A stretch of DNA of 64,000 bases from CAWGXZ01 sp963826695 (GCA_963826695.1 CAWGXZ010000001.1:124001-188000), one strand, 5' to 3'. Counted from the first letter of the stretch, positions 27,277 to 37,089 are shown. The notes: generated by a model from the letters alone, not told the origin. Numbers and translations: made by a program.

Positions 27277-27987
27277 TCAGGTCGCCGCTGACGTCGCAGC
27301 GATCGAAGCCACATCGATGCGGGCTCCGATTCCCATCGTCGACGAAACCGCGACCTTGCGCAGGTAGATGCCCTTGCTGGTCGCCGGCTTGGCCTTGTTC
27401 AGCGCCTCGATCAGCGCGCGCAGGTTGCCGACGAGCTTGTCGTCTTCGAACGACCGGCGGCCGATGGTTGCGTGAACGATGCCCGCCTTGTCGACGCGGA
27501 ACTGCACCTGGCCGGCCTTGGCATTGCGCACCGCCTGCGCCACGTCGGGCGTCACGGTGCCGACCTTCGGGTTCGGCATCAGCCCGCGCGGGCCGAGGAT
27601 TTGACCCAGCGTACCGACCACGCGCATCGTGTCCGGCGACGCGATCACCACGTCGAAATTCAGGTTTCCGGCCTTGACCTGCTCGGCCAGGTCTTCCATG
27701 CCGACGATGTCGGCACCGGCAGCGCGCGCTTCCTCGGCCTTCGCGCCCTGCGCGAACACCGCAACCCGCTTGGTCTTGCCGGTGCCGTTGGGCATCACGA
27801 CCGCGCCGCGAACCACCTGGTCGGACTTCTTGGCGTCGATGCCGAGTTGCACCGCCACGTCGATCGACTCGTCGAACTTGGCCGTGGCGCATTCCTTGAC
27901 GATTTGCAGCGCGCCATCGAGCGGATAGAGCTTGGTGCTGTCGACCTTGCCCGCGGTCGCCTTCTGGCGTTTGGTCAGCTTTGCCAT
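27277..27987 (-). CDS. rplA: 50S ribosomal protein L1
   Basis: 236 residues from ATG at 27987 (MAKLTKRQKATAGKVDSTKL). Contains the two-domain L1 stalk fold with the signature LGPRGLMPNPKVGTVTPDV (about 129-147). In E. coli L1 represses the rplKA message. It starts one base after the rplK stop, so is translationally coupled. Confidence 0.97.
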   Translation of the reverse strand: MAKLTKRQKATAGKVDSTKLYPLDGALQIVKECATAKFDESIDVAVQLGIDAKKSDQVVRGAVVMPNGTGKTKRVAVFAQGAKAEEARAAGADIVGMEDLAEQVKAGNLNFDVVIASPDTMRVVGTLGQILGPRGLMPNPKVGTVTPDVAQAVRNAKAGQVQFRVDKAGIVHATIGRRSFEDDKLVGNLRALIEALNKAKPATSKGIYLRKVAVSSTMGIGARIDVASIAATSAAT

Positions 27988-27988
27988 G

Positions 27989-28420
27989 TCAGACCCCCTC
28001 CACCGTAACGCCCATCGAACGGGCCGAGCCTGCAATCGTCCGCACCGCCGCATCGAGGTCGGACGCAGTCAGGTCCTTCATCTTGGTCTTGGCGATCTCC
28101 TCGATCTGTGCACGCGTCAGCTTGCCGACCTTGGCCTTGTTCGGCGTTGCCGAACCCTTGTCGAGCTTCAGCGCCTTCTTGATCAGCACGCCGGCTGGCG
28201 GCGTCTTGATGATGAAGGTGAACGACTTGTCGCCGAACGCGGTGATCACGACCGGCAGCATCAGCCCCGGCTCGACGCCCTGCGTCTGGGCATTGAATGC
28301 CTTGCAGAACTCCATGATGTTGAGACCGCGCTGACCGAGTGCCGGACCGATCGGCGGCGAAGGGTTCGCCTTGCCTGCCGGGATCTGCAGCTTGATGAAG
28401 CCGATAATTTTCTTGGCCAT
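27989..28420 (-). CDS. rplK: 50S ribosomal protein L11
   Basis: 143 residues. N-terminal domain KLQIPAGKANPSPPIGPALG (about 10-29) is the thiostrepton/RelA-linked Pro-rich segment; the C-terminal rRNA-binding domain ends ARSMGVTVEG. Follows nusG by a 149 bp gap. Confidence 0.98.
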   Translation of the reverse strand: MAKKIIGFIKLQIPAGKANPSPPIGPALGQRGLNIMEFCKAFNAQTQGVEPGLMLPVVITAFGDKSFTFIIKTPPAGVLIKKALKLDKGSATPNKAKVGKLTRAQIEEIAKTKMKDLTASDLDAAVRTIAGSARSMGVTVEGV

Positions 28421-28569
28421 GATTTCCTTGTGAGTGCAATCGCCTGGGGCTGGTTACCCAGGCTCCTCGAGCCGGCATCTCGTTGCCGGCAAAAACGGAA
28501 GCGGTTCGCACCGGCGCGAGCCGGGTCCGGCCCACTCCGGCCGTTGGATTCCTGCCTTCGGTTGCCCGA

Positions 28570-29169
28570 TCAAACCTTTTCGACCTGCCCGAAGTCGAGC
28601 TCGACCGGCGTCGCCCGGCCGAAGATCGTCACCGAGACACGCACCTTCGACTTGTCGTAGTTGACATCCTCGACCGCGCCGTTGAAGTCGGTGAAAGGCC
28701 CTTCCTTGACGCGCACCAGCTCGCCAACCGACCACTCGACCTTCGGCCGGGGCTTCTCGATGCCTTCCTGCATCTGGTTGACGATCTTCATCACCTCGGC
28801 CTCGGAAATCGGCGAGGGGCGATTCTTTGCGCCGCCGACGAAGCCCGTCACCTTGTTGGTGTGCTTGACCAGGTGCCAGGTGTCGTCGGCCATGTCCATC
28901 TCGACGAGGACATAGCCCGGAAAGAAGCGCCGTTCGCTGACCGCCTTCTTGCCGTTCTTCAGCTCGACCACTTCTTCCATCGGCACCAGGATCCGGCCGA
29001 ACTTCTCCTGCATGCCGGCGCGATCGATGCGCTCGCGCAGGTTGCGCTCGACCGCCTTCTCCATTCCCGAATAGGCGTGAACGACATACCAGCGCTTGGT
29101 CGAAGGCGCCGCGACTGGCGCGTCAGTGGCCTCGACGGGCATTGCGGACTGCTCGGTGGTTTCGCTCAT
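28570..29169 (-). CDS. nusG: transcription antitermination protein NusG
   Basis: 199 residues. After a short extension the NGN domain begins KRWYVVHAYSGMEKAVERNL (about 25-44) and includes FFPGYVLVEMDM; the C-terminal KOW domain has GELVRVKEGPFTDFNGAVED (about 146-165). Links RNA polymerase to Rho and to S10. Follows secE by 10 bp. Confidence 0.97.
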   Translation of the reverse strand: MSETTEQSAMPVEATDAPVAAPSTKRWYVVHAYSGMEKAVERNLRERIDRAGMQEKFGRILVPMEEVVELKNGKKAVSERRFFPGYVLVEMDMADDTWHLVKHTNKVTGFVGGAKNRPSPISEAEVMKIVNQMQEGIEKPRPKVEWSVGELVRVKEGPFTDFNGAVEDVNYDKSKVRVSVTIFGRATPVELDFGQVEKV

Positions 29170-29179
29170 AGCTTGATCC

Positions 29180-29563
29180 TCAACGCTTCCAACCCAGAAC
29201 CAGGTCGTACAGCAACCACTCCAGCGTCTTGTCGGTCAGCCACAAGAACAGCGCCATGACGGCGACGAAGGCGAACACATAGCCGGTCATCTGCATCGCC
29301 TCCTTGCGGCTCGGCCAGACCACCTTGCGGACCTCGCGTGCCGAGTCGCGGCCGTAGGCAATCAGCTGTTTGCCGGGCTCGGAGGTGAAGAACACGGCGA
29401 CGCCCGCGGCTGCGATCAGCAGCAACGCACCCACGCGCAGCCACAAATCCTGCCGGGCGAGCACATAGAAGACGACCACCGCGGCAACGACGAGCGCGGC
29501 CGCGGCAGCGAGCTTTGCTTTGTCGGCACCCGTGGATACCGTCTCGATGGTGGGGCTGGACAT
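29180..29563 (-). CDS. secE: preprotein translocase subunit SecE
   Basis: 127 residues with three membrane segments (about 17-36, 42-58, 94-118), the E. coli-type long SecE. The conserved amphipathic helix REVRKVVWPSRKEAMQMT lies before the last segment. Clamps the two SecY halves. Confidence 0.96.
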   Translation of the reverse strand: MSSPTIETVSTGADKAKLAAAAALVVAAVVVFYVLARQDLWLRVGALLLIAAAGVAVFFTSEPGKQLIAYGRDSAREVRKVVWPSRKEAMQMTGYVFAFVAVMALFLWLTDKTLEWLLYDLVLGWKR

Positions 29564-29707
29564 GGCTTGAACGGATTGGCGCGGCGCGATGGCGCCGCCT
29601 CAGTAGACGAGCCCGCGGGCAGCGGTGCGCGCGGGCTTCAGTTTCAGAACTCGATCGCGGCGGCCTGGAACGCCGCCGTTACTACAACCGCACTTCGATC
29701 CAACAGC

Positions 29708-29783
29708 TGGCAGGGGCGGAGGGCATCGAACCCCCAACCTCTGGTTTTGGAGACCAGCGCTCTGCCAATTGAGCTACGCCCCT
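29708..29783 (-). tRNA. tRNA-Trp (CCA)
   Basis: 76 nt cloverleaf with encoded 3' CCA. Acceptor AGGGGCG/CGCCCCT, D arm with GCTCAATTGGCAGAGC, anticodon loop CTCCAAA with CCA anticodon, T arm GGGGGTTCGATGCCCTC. Located between tuf and secE, the conserved place for trnW in gamma- and betaproteobacteria. Confidence 0.97.
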
Positions 29784-29816
29784 GCTGTCGAAATCGTCGA
29801 ACGGCAGCCGCCGTTC

Positions 29817-31007
<1,191 letters not shown>

Positions 31008-31052
31008 TTTTCGCTCCTCGGGGTCGAATCCGAAATCTCGATATCAAAAACT

Positions 31053-31127
<75 letters not shown>

Positions 31128-31140
31128 CGAACCTGCAAAT

Positions 31141-31183
31141 CGGCGCAGGCTTGGACTCGTCTGTCGAACCCAAGCCTGCGCCG
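31141..31183. repeat. 14 bp perfect inverted repeat between tRNA-Gly and tRNA-Thr
   Basis: CGGCGCAGGCTTGG (31141-31154) and its exact reverse complement (31170-31183) flank a 15-base loop, filling most of the 70 bp spacer. In the transcript this is a long stable stem, a likely processing signal for the multi-tRNA precursor. Confidence 0.7.
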
Positions 31184-31197
31184 ACATCTGTGTGCGA

Positions 31198-31271
31198 TGG
31201 AGCGGGAGACGGGAATCGAACCCGCGTCATTAGCTTGGAAGGCTAGGGTTCTACCATTGAACTACTCCCGC
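31198..31271 (-). tRNA. tRNA-Gly (TCC)
   Basis: 74 nt with encoded CCA. Acceptor GCGGGAG/CTCCCGC, D arm AGTTCAATGGTAGAAC, anticodon loop CTTCCAA with TCC anticodon, T arm GCGGGTTCGATTCCCGT. Confidence 0.97.
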
Positions 31272-31348
31272 CCGGGAGCGCTTCCCGGCGGTTGCGCCAC
31301 CCGCCGGATCGACACTGACCACAACAACTTCACTTCTAACGGCTCGCC

Positions 31349-31434
31349 TGGTGGAGGAGGCTGGATTCGAACCAGCGTAGGCGTAAGCCAACAGATTTAC
31401 AGTCTGCCCCCTTTAGCCACTCGGGCACCCCTCC
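31349..31434 (-). tRNA. tRNA-Tyr (GTA)
   Basis: 86 nt class II tRNA with a long variable arm and encoded CCA. Acceptor GGAGGGG pairs with CTCCTCC (one G-U), anticodon loop CTGTAAA with GTA anticodon, T arm GCTGGTTCGAATCCAGC. First RNA of the tRNA-tuf operon. Confidence 0.97.
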
Positions 31435-31448
31435 GCGGCGAACCCGGG

Positions 31449-31476
31449 ATGATACCGGTATTTCGACTCGATGCAA
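31449..31476 (-). promoter_or_regulatory. promoter of the tRNA-Tyr/Gly/Thr-tuf operon
   Basis: Reverse strand TTGCAT (31476-31471), 16 bp spacer, TATCAT (31454-31449), then a GC-rich stretch CCCGGG directly after the -10. The predicted start is only about 8 bp upstream of the tRNA 5' end. A GC discriminator is typical of stringently controlled stable-RNA promoters. Confidence 0.6.
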
Positions 31477-31513
31477 GCCGGATCACGGCAAGGAAGGTAG
31501 AACTTCCCGGATC

Positions 31514-32278
31514 TCAGGGCGGCGACTGCACCGACAACGAAGCGCCGAGAAACGCCTGCGCCCGGCGAAAATGGTCGCTGCCGAGGAACGGGGTCGCGCC
31601 GCGGCTCGCCGCAAGCGGCGAGGGATGGTTGCAGCACAGCAGCAGATGCCCGGCGCTGCCGGCCTGGACGAGCGGCACTTTCGACTGCGCCGGGTTGCCC
31701 CAGAGCATGAAGACCTTGGGCACGGCGTCGTTTGCCGCCGCTGCGATGAGGCGGTCGGTCAGCGCCTCCCAGCCGCGTTTGGCATGACTGCCGGGTGCAC
31801 CGTCCTCGACCGTCAGGCAGGTGTTCAGAAGCAGCGCACCGGCGCGGGCCCAACTTCCGAGATGTCCGTCGTGCGGCTCGGGCAGCAGCCCGCCACCCGC
31901 GCGTTGCCGCTCCTTGAGGATGTTGCGCAGGCTCGGTGGCAGCGGCATCCCCGCAGGAACCGAGAACGCCAGGCCTTCCGACTGGCCGGGGCCGTGGTAC
32001 GGGTCCTGTCCGAGGATCACCATCCTCGTCGCATCGAGCGGCGTCAGTCGCAGGGCCGCGAAGACGTCGCCCGGATAGACCGTCGCGCCCGCGCGCACCC
32101 GCGCATCGACGAACTCGACCAGTGCCGTGCCTTCCCGGCTGCGGCGCCATGCATCGACGATCGGCCGCCAGTCGGTCGTCAGGTGGCCGATCAACGCGTC
32201 GAGCGATTCACGCAGCCGGTTGTCCGCAACCGGCGCCGCCTCGCGTGGCCGTCGCCGCGTGGCTGCCGACTCAACCAA
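31514..32278 (-). CDS. ung: uracil-DNA glycosylase (family 1)
   Basis: Removes uracil from DNA to start base-excision repair. The catalytic motif GQDPYHGPGQSEGLAFSVP (Asp in GQDPYH), the LLLNTCLTVEDGAPGSHAKRGW segment and HPSPLAASRG (catalytic His loop) are all present. Start is uncertain: TTG at 32278 gives 254 residues and overlaps the trpC stop by 8 bp (TTGGTTGA); no ATG or GTG fits near the conserved N-terminus. A start upstream inside trpC is possible but not conserved. Confidence 0.9.
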   Translation of the reverse strand: MVESAATRRRPREAAPVADNRLRESLDALIGHLTTDWRPIVDAWRRSREGTALVEFVDARVRAGATVYPGDVFAALRLTPLDATRMVILGQDPYHGPGQSEGLAFSVPAGMPLPPSLRNILKERQRAGGGLLPEPHDGHLGSWARAGALLLNTCLTVEDGAPGSHAKRGWEALTDRLIAAAANDAVPKVFMLWGNPAQSKVPLVQAGSAGHLLLCCNHPSPLAASRGATPFLGSDHFRRAQAFLGASLSVQSPP

Positions 32279-33059
32279 ACAACGCTGCCAGCGCGCCACC
32301 CGGGTCGGGCGCGCGCATGAAGGTCTCGCCGACCAGAAAAGCCTCGATGCCCGCGCCCCGCATGCGCTGCACATCGGCGCGCGACGCGATTCCGCTTTCG
32401 GTCACCAGCAGCCGGCCGGCGGGCAGGCGCGGCAGCAATTCCAGCGTCGTTTCGAGTGACACCTCGAACGTGCGCAGGTTGCGGTTGTTGACGCCGATCA
32501 GCGGTGTGGAGAGACGCAATGCCCGGTCGAACTCGCGCGCGTCGTGAACCTCGACCAGCACCGCCATGCCGAGCGCCCGGGCCTCGGCCTCGAAATCGGC
32601 CATCTGCGCATCGTCCAGGCAGGCGGCGATCAGCAGGATGCAGTCCGCGCCCCAGGCCCGGGCCTCGGTCACCTGGTAGGCGTCGACGATGAAGTCCTTG
32701 CGCAGCACCGGCAGCGCACACGCCGACCGGGCCGCGTGCAGGTCGGCCGCCGAGCCCTGGAAGAAGCGCGAGTCGGTCAGCACGCTCAGCGCGGCGGCGC
32801 CGTGGCGCCCGTAGCTGGCGGCGATCGCTGCCGGATCGAAGTCGGCCCGCAGCAGCCCCTTGCTCGGGCTCGCCTTCTTGACTTCGGCGATGACGCCGCT
32901 GCCCGATTCGCCGATGCGGCGCCGAAGGCTGCCGACGAAGTCGCGCTGGCCGCCGAGCGATTCGGCGTCGCGGCGCACGCTCACGAGGCCACGCCGGAGC
33001 TTGGCAATTGCCACCTCCTCGCGCTTGACCGCGACGATCTTCTCGAGGATGTCGCTCAT
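32271..33059 (-). CDS. trpC: indole-3-glycerol phosphate synthase
   Basis: 262 residues, TIM barrel, converts CdRP to indole-3-glycerol phosphate. It starts MSDILEKIVAVKREEVA; EVKKASPSKG (about 59-68) holds the catalytic Lys, followed by LPVLRKDFIVDAYQV, GVNNRNLRTFEV and LLVTESGI. Monofunctional, not fused to trpF. It follows trpD by 10 bp and overlaps ung. Confidence 0.97.
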   Translation of the reverse strand: MSDILEKIVAVKREEVAIAKLRRGLVSVRRDAESLGGQRDFVGSLRRRIGESGSGVIAEVKKASPSKGLLRADFDPAAIAASYGRHGAAALSVLTDSRFFQGSAADLHAARSACALPVLRKDFIVDAYQVTEARAWGADCILLIAACLDDAQMADFEAEARALGMAVLVEVHDAREFDRALRLSTPLIGVNNRNLRTFEVSLETTLELLPRLPAGRLLVTESGIASRADVQRMRGAGIEAFLVGETFMRAPDPGGALAALFG

Positions 33060-33069
33060 GGCTTCGCTC

Positions 33070-34104
33070 TCACGCCGTTGCCAGCTCGCGCGTGCGGGCG
33101 ACGAACTGCTGCAGCCGGTCACGCGCGGCACCGCTCGCCAGCACGGCCCGCGCCCGCTCGATCCCGTCGGCGATCGACGACGCCACGTCCGCCGCAACCA
33201 GCGCAACGCCGGCGTTGAGCAGCACGATGTCGCGCGCGGCGCCCGGCTGGTTGTCGAGCACGGCTTCGAGCATCGACCGCGATTCGGCTGGCGTTTCGAC
33301 CCGGAGTGCCCGGCTGCTGGCCATCGCCAGGCCGAAATCCTCGGGGTGGATTTCGTACTCGCGGATGGCGCCGTCCTTCAGCTCGCCGACCAGCGTCGCC
33401 GCGCCCAGCGACACCTCGTCCATGCCGTCGCGGCCGTAGACGACCAGCGCATGCGCGGCGCCGAGGCGGTGCAGCGCCCGCACCTGGATGCCGACCAGGT
33501 CGGCATGGAAGACACCCATCAGGATGTTCGGCGCGCCGGCGGGGTTGGTCAGCGGACCGAGGATGTTGAAGATCGTGCGCACGCCGAGTTCCTTGCGCAC
33601 CGGCGCGACGTTCTTCATCGCCGGATGGTGGTTCGGCGCGAACATGAAGCCGATGCCCGTGTCGGCAATGCAGCGCGCGATCTGCCGCCGGCGCCAGGCT
33701 GATCGACGCGCCGAGCGCTTCGAGCACGTCGGCGCTGCCCGACTTGCTCGACACGCTGCGCCCGCCGTGCTTGCTGACCCGCGCACCCGCTGCCGCGGCG
33801 ACGAACATGGCTGCAGGTCGAGATATTGAAGGTGTGCGAGCCGTCGCCGCCGGTGCCGACGATGTCGACCAGGTGGCTGCGGTCCGCGACCTCGACCTTG
33901 GTCGCGAACTCGCGCATCACCTGCGCCGCCGCGGTGATCTCGCCGATCGTCTCCTTCTTGACGCGCAGCCCGGTCAGCAGCGCGGCCATCATCAGCGGCG
34001 ACATCTCGCCGGTCATGATGCGGCGCATCAGCGTCAGCATCTCGTCGTGGAAGATCTCGCGATGCTCGATGACGCGCGTCAGCGCCTCGGCTGTCGGTGA
34101 TCAT
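33070..34104 (-). CDS. trpD: anthranilate phosphoribosyltransferase, three frame breaks as sequenced
   Basis: Transfers the phosphoribosyl group to anthranilate. The ATG at 34104 overlaps the trpG stop (ATGA). The family sequence is spread over three frames with one extra base each near 34095 (third codon), 33809 (between the GTGGDGSHTFNIST and MFVAAAAGARVSKHGGR segments) and 33685 (between EALGASISLAP and IARCIADTGIGFMFAPNHH). Deleting one base at each restores 343 residues, the family length. No catalytic motif is lost. Either sequence error or a recently damaged gene. Confidence 0.88.
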   Translation of the reverse strand: MITDSRGADARHRASRDLPRRDADADAPHHDRRDVAADDGRAADRAARQEGDDRRDHRGGAGDARVRDQGRGRGPQPPGRHRRHRRRRLAHLQYLDLQPCSSPRQRVRGSASTAGAACRASRAAPTCSKRSARRSAWRRRQIARCIADTGIGFMFAPNHHPAMKNVAPVRKELGVRTIFNILGPLTNPAGAPNILMGVFHADLVGIQVRALHRLGAAHALVVYGRDGMDEVSLGAATLVGELKDGAIREYEIHPEDFGLAMASSRALRVETPAESRSMLEAVLDNQPGAARDIVLLNAGVALVAADVASSIADGIERARAVLASGAARDRLQQFVARTRELATA

Positions 34105-34689
34105 CGGGCTCGCCACTCCAGGAAGTTCTTCAGCATCGCATGGCCGTGTTCGCTGAGGATCGATTCGGGGTGGAACTGCACCCCCTCGAGCGGCGTGCGC
34201 GTCGCCGCGAGGTCCCGGTGGCGCACGCCCATGACCTCGCCGTCGTCCGTCGCCGAGGTGACTTCCAGCTCGGCGGGCATCGTGTCGCGCTCGATCGCCA
34301 GCGAGTGGTAGCGAACGACGCTGAAACGCTCCGGCAGCCCCTGGTAGACCCCGCGCTGGTCGTTGCGGATCAGGCTCGCCTTGCCGTGCATCTGCGTCGG
34401 CCGCGCGCACCACCTTGCCGCCCAACGCGGCGCCGATCGCCTGGTGCCCGAGGCAGACGCCGAGAATCGGCAGCCGCCCGGCAAAGTGGCGGATCGCGTC
34501 GATGCAGATTCCCGCCTCGGCCGGCGAGCAAGGCCCCGGCGACAGGACCAGCCGGTCCGGGTGCAGCGCCTCGATGCCGGGAAGGTCGATTTCATCGTTG
34601 CGCACGACGCGAACCTCCTCGCCCAGTTCGCCGAAGTACTGCACCAGATTGAAGGTGAAGCTGTCGTAGTTGTCGATCATCAGCAGCAT
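34101..34689 (-). CDS. trpG: anthranilate synthase glutaminase subunit, one frame break as sequenced
   Basis: Class I glutamine amidotransferase feeding ammonia to TrpE. MLLMIDNYDSFTFNLVQYFG start; LSPGPCSPAEAGI, nucleophile GVCLGHQAIG (Cys about 79), and after the break MHGKASLIRND, then GVQFHPESILSEHG with the catalytic His-Glu. One extra base near 34395-34403 separates the halves; removing it gives 195 residues, the normal size. It starts directly after the trpE stop. Confidence 0.9.
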
Positions 34690-36175
34690 CTAAAAACCCT
34701 CCTCGACGAGTTCCGCCGCGCGGATCAGCGCCCGGGCCTTGGCCTCGGTTTCCTTCCACTCCAGTTCGGGCACGGAATCGGCAACGATGCCGGCAGCCGC
34801 CTGCACGTAGAGCGTCTGGTCCTTGACGATGCCGGTGCGGATGGCGATCGCCACGTCCATGTCGCCGGCAAAGCTGAGGTAGCCGCAGGCACCTCCGTAG
34901 ATGCCGCGCTTGACCGGTTCGAGCTCGTCGATGATCTCCATCGCGCGGATCTTCGGCGCACCGGTCGAGCGTGCCGGCCGGGAAGGTCGCGCGCAGCACG
35001 TCGAGATTGCTCATCCCCTCCAGCAGCAGGCCCTCGACATTGCTCACCAGGTGCATGACGTGCGAATAGCGCTCGACCGCAAAGGCCTCGGTGACCTTGA
35101 CGCTGCCGGTCCTGGCAATGCGGCCGATGTCGTTGCGCGCCAGGTCGATCAGCATCAGGTGCTCGGCACGCTCCTTCGCGTCGCTGCTCAGTTCCGCCTC
35201 GAGCGCCTTGTCCTGTTCGGGCGTTGCGCCGCGCGGCCGGGTGCCGGCCAGCGGGCGGATCGTCACCTTGTCGCCGACGGCGGTGTGTTCATGCCGCACC
35301 AGGATCTCGGGCGAGGCGCCGACGATGTGGAAATCGCCCATGTCGTAGAAATACATGTACGGCGACGGGTTCAGCGAACGCAGCGCCCGGTACAGGCTGA
35401 GCGGGCTCTCGGTGAAGCGCTTCTTCAGCCGCTGGCCGATCTGCACCTGCATCATGTCGCCGGCGGCGATGTATTCCTTGGCCTCGAACACCGCGGCGAG
35501 GTAGGCCTCCTTGCCGAATTCGCGCTCGACGCCGTGCGACTCGCCGCGGCGCACCGCCGGCGCGGTGACGCTGTACTTCAGCCGGTCGCCCAGTTCGGCC
35601 AGGCGCCGCTTGGCCTTCGAGAAGGCTTCCGGCTGCCCCGGGTCGGCATAGACGATCAGGTACAGCCGGCCCGACAGGTTGTCGATGACCGCCAGCTCCT
35701 CGCACTGCAACAGCAGGATGTCGGGCGTGTCGATGCCGCCGGTCTTCTCGGTGCGCGCCAGCTTCGGCTCGATGTAGCGCACCGCGTCGTAGCCGAAGTA
35801 GCCGGCGAGCCCGCCGCAGAACCGCGGCATGCCCGGCCGGAGCGCCACCTTGAAGCGCTGCTGGTAGGTGGCGATGAAGTCGAGCGGGTTGCCGTCGTGC
35901 GTCTCGACCACGGCGCCGTCGGTGACGACCTCGGTGCGCAGGCCGCTGGCGCGCAGCAGCGTGCGCGCCGGCAGCCCGATGAACGAATAGCGGCCGAAGC
36001 GCTCGCCGCCGACCACCGATTCGAGCAGGAAGCTGTGACGCCCCTGACCGCCGGCGCAGGCCAGCTTGAGGTACAGCGACAGCGGTGTTTCGAGGTCGGC
36101 GAACGCCTCGGCGATCAACGGGATGCGGTTGTGGCCTGCAGCAGCGAGGCTCTTGAACTCGAGTTCGGTCATCAC
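34690..36175 (-). CDS. trpE: anthranilate synthase component I, one frame break as sequenced
   Basis: Chorismate to anthranilate. 494 residues once a single extra base at about 34966 is removed (FPAGTL | TGAPKIRAMEIIDELEP). Conserved: LLESVVGGERFGRYSFIG (feedback-site region, includes LLES), MMQVQIGQRLKK, and the PLAGTRPRG loop; the C-terminal GACGYLSFAGDMDVAIAIRT is intact after the break. Order trpE-trpG-trpD-trpC is typical of Burkholderiales. Confidence 0.92.
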
Positions 36176-36193
36176 GGGAAGGTTCCTGGCGAT

Positions 36194-36275
36194 GCCGTGA
36201 GCGGATCACGGCTTGCAAAGCGGACTCGGCGTTGCCGAGTTGTGGCGATGGACGTGCAGCCGCGCCGTCGCGCCG
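36194..36275 (-). promoter_or_regulatory. three stem-loops in the trpE leader
   Basis: Between the leader peptide stop and trpE ATG the transcript can form: CAGCCG-GCGC/GCGC-GGCTG (about 36275-36251, one bulge), ACTCGGC-AAC-GCCGAGT (36240-36224, perfect) and GCCGTGA-TCCGC-TCACGGC (36212-36194, perfect). No U-run follows any of them, so the mechanism, if regulatory, may be translational or Rho-linked rather than classic intrinsic attenuation. Confidence 0.45.
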
Positions 36276-36279
36276 GCTG

Positions 36280-36372
36280 TCAGCCTTGCGCCCGAAGGCG
36301 CGGGATGCCGCGGCGCCATGGCCAGGCTCCCCGGTCGCACGACCCCTTGGTTTGCTTTGCACGCAGGAACAT
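36280..36372 (-). CDS. candidate trp leader peptide
   Basis: A 30-codon frame in the trpE leader beginning ATG at 36372 (MFLRAKQTKGSCDRGAWPWR then RGIPRLRAQG). It holds two Trp codons spaced by one residue (AWPW) and begins about 8 bases after a -10-like element. Trp-rich short peptides ahead of trpE act as tryptophan sensors in other bacteria. No strong ribosome-binding site is visible; it may be translated near-leaderless. Could be a chance frame. Confidence 0.4.
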   Translation of the reverse strand: MFLRAKQTKGSCDRGAWPWRRGIPRLRAQG

Positions 36373-36379
36373 GCGGCAA

Positions 36380-36388
36380 AGTGTAGCA
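36380..36388 (-). promoter_or_regulatory. extended -10 promoter for the trp operon
   Basis: Reverse strand TGC TACACT (36388-36380), a TG-extended -10 with four of six -10 bases, just downstream of the gph stop. No strong -35. Same TGC-prefixed design as the candidate before rplC. Confidence 0.4.
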
Positions 36389-36401
36389 GCGGGCCCTTCG
36401 G

Positions 36402-37061
36402 CTACAGGGCGTCGAGCCGCTCGATCACCGCGTCGCAATCGACCGATTCGACCGGCTCGCCGTGGTTGTAGCCGTACGAGACCAGCACCACCGGGCAGCC
36501 CGCCGCGCGCGCCGCGAGGGCGTCGTTGCTGCTGTCGCCGATGACCAGCGTTGCCGCCGGCGCGACGCCGAGCGCGCGGCAGGTTTCGAGCAGCGGCTGC
36601 GGATCGGGCTTCTTGCGCTCGAAGCTGTCGCCGCCGAAGACCTGCTCGAACGAGCCGCGCAAACCCTTGAGTGCCAGCAGCTCCTCGGCAAAGCGCAGCG
36701 GCTTGTTGGTGACACACGCCAGCCGCCAGCCGCGCCCGCGAAAACGCGACAGGCCCTCGACCACGCCTGCGTACACCTGCGAATGACGTCCGTTGAACGA
36801 TTCGTAATGCGCCTGATACCGCTGCCAGGCCTCGTCGAAGCGCGCGGGGTCCCCACCGCAATGGCGCAGCGTCTCGCGCACCAGGTGCTCGGACCCCTTG
36901 CCGATGATCCGCGCCAGAAAGCCGGTTTCGGCAGCCGGCAGACGCAGGTCGCCGAGCATCGCGCCGATCGCCGCCTCGAAGTCCCCCAATGTGTCGACCA
37001 TCGTGCCGTCGAGGTCGACGATGGCCGCTTCGACGAGGTCGAGCCTCGGTGGATTGCGCAT
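36402..37061 (-). CDS. gph: phosphoglycolate phosphatase
   Basis: HAD-family hydrolase, 219 residues from ATG at 37061 (AAGGG eight bases upstream; an in-frame GTG seven codons up is less likely). Motif I VDLDGTMVDTLGDF with nucleophile Asp, motif II VTNKPLRF, Lys in ERKKPDPQPL, motif IV VIGDSSNDALAARAAGC. Clears 2-phosphoglycolate. In Burkholderiales it lies between rpe and trpE; here ggt intervenes before rpe. Confidence 0.93.
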   Translation of the reverse strand: MRNPPRLDLVEAAIVDLDGTMVDTLGDFEAAIGAMLGDLRLPAAETGFLARIIGKGSEHLVRETLRHCGGDPARFDEAWQRYQAHYESFNGRHSQVYAGVVEGLSRFRGRGWRLACVTNKPLRFAEELLALKGLRGSFEQVFGGDSFERKKPDPQPLLETCRALGVAPAATLVIGDSSNDALAARAAGCPVVLVSYGYNHGEPVESVDCDAVIERLDAL

Positions 37062-37081
37062 TGCACCGCCCTTCGATGTCA

Positions 37082-37089
37082 CTTATAAG
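37082..37089. promoter_or_regulatory. palindromic -10-like site between gph and ggt
   Basis: CTTATAAG is a perfect 8 bp palindrome giving TATAAG on both strands, in the 113 bp between the divergent gph and ggt starts. It could serve as -10 in both directions. The -35 match is weak (TTG only, 17 bp away on the plus strand). Confidence 0.3.

Noticed and set aside
28475..28498. GCCGGCA/TGCCGGC stem beside an A-run between nusG and rplK as a terminator
   Set aside because: On the transcribed minus strand the T-run precedes the stem, so the orientation is wrong for an intrinsic terminator of nusG.
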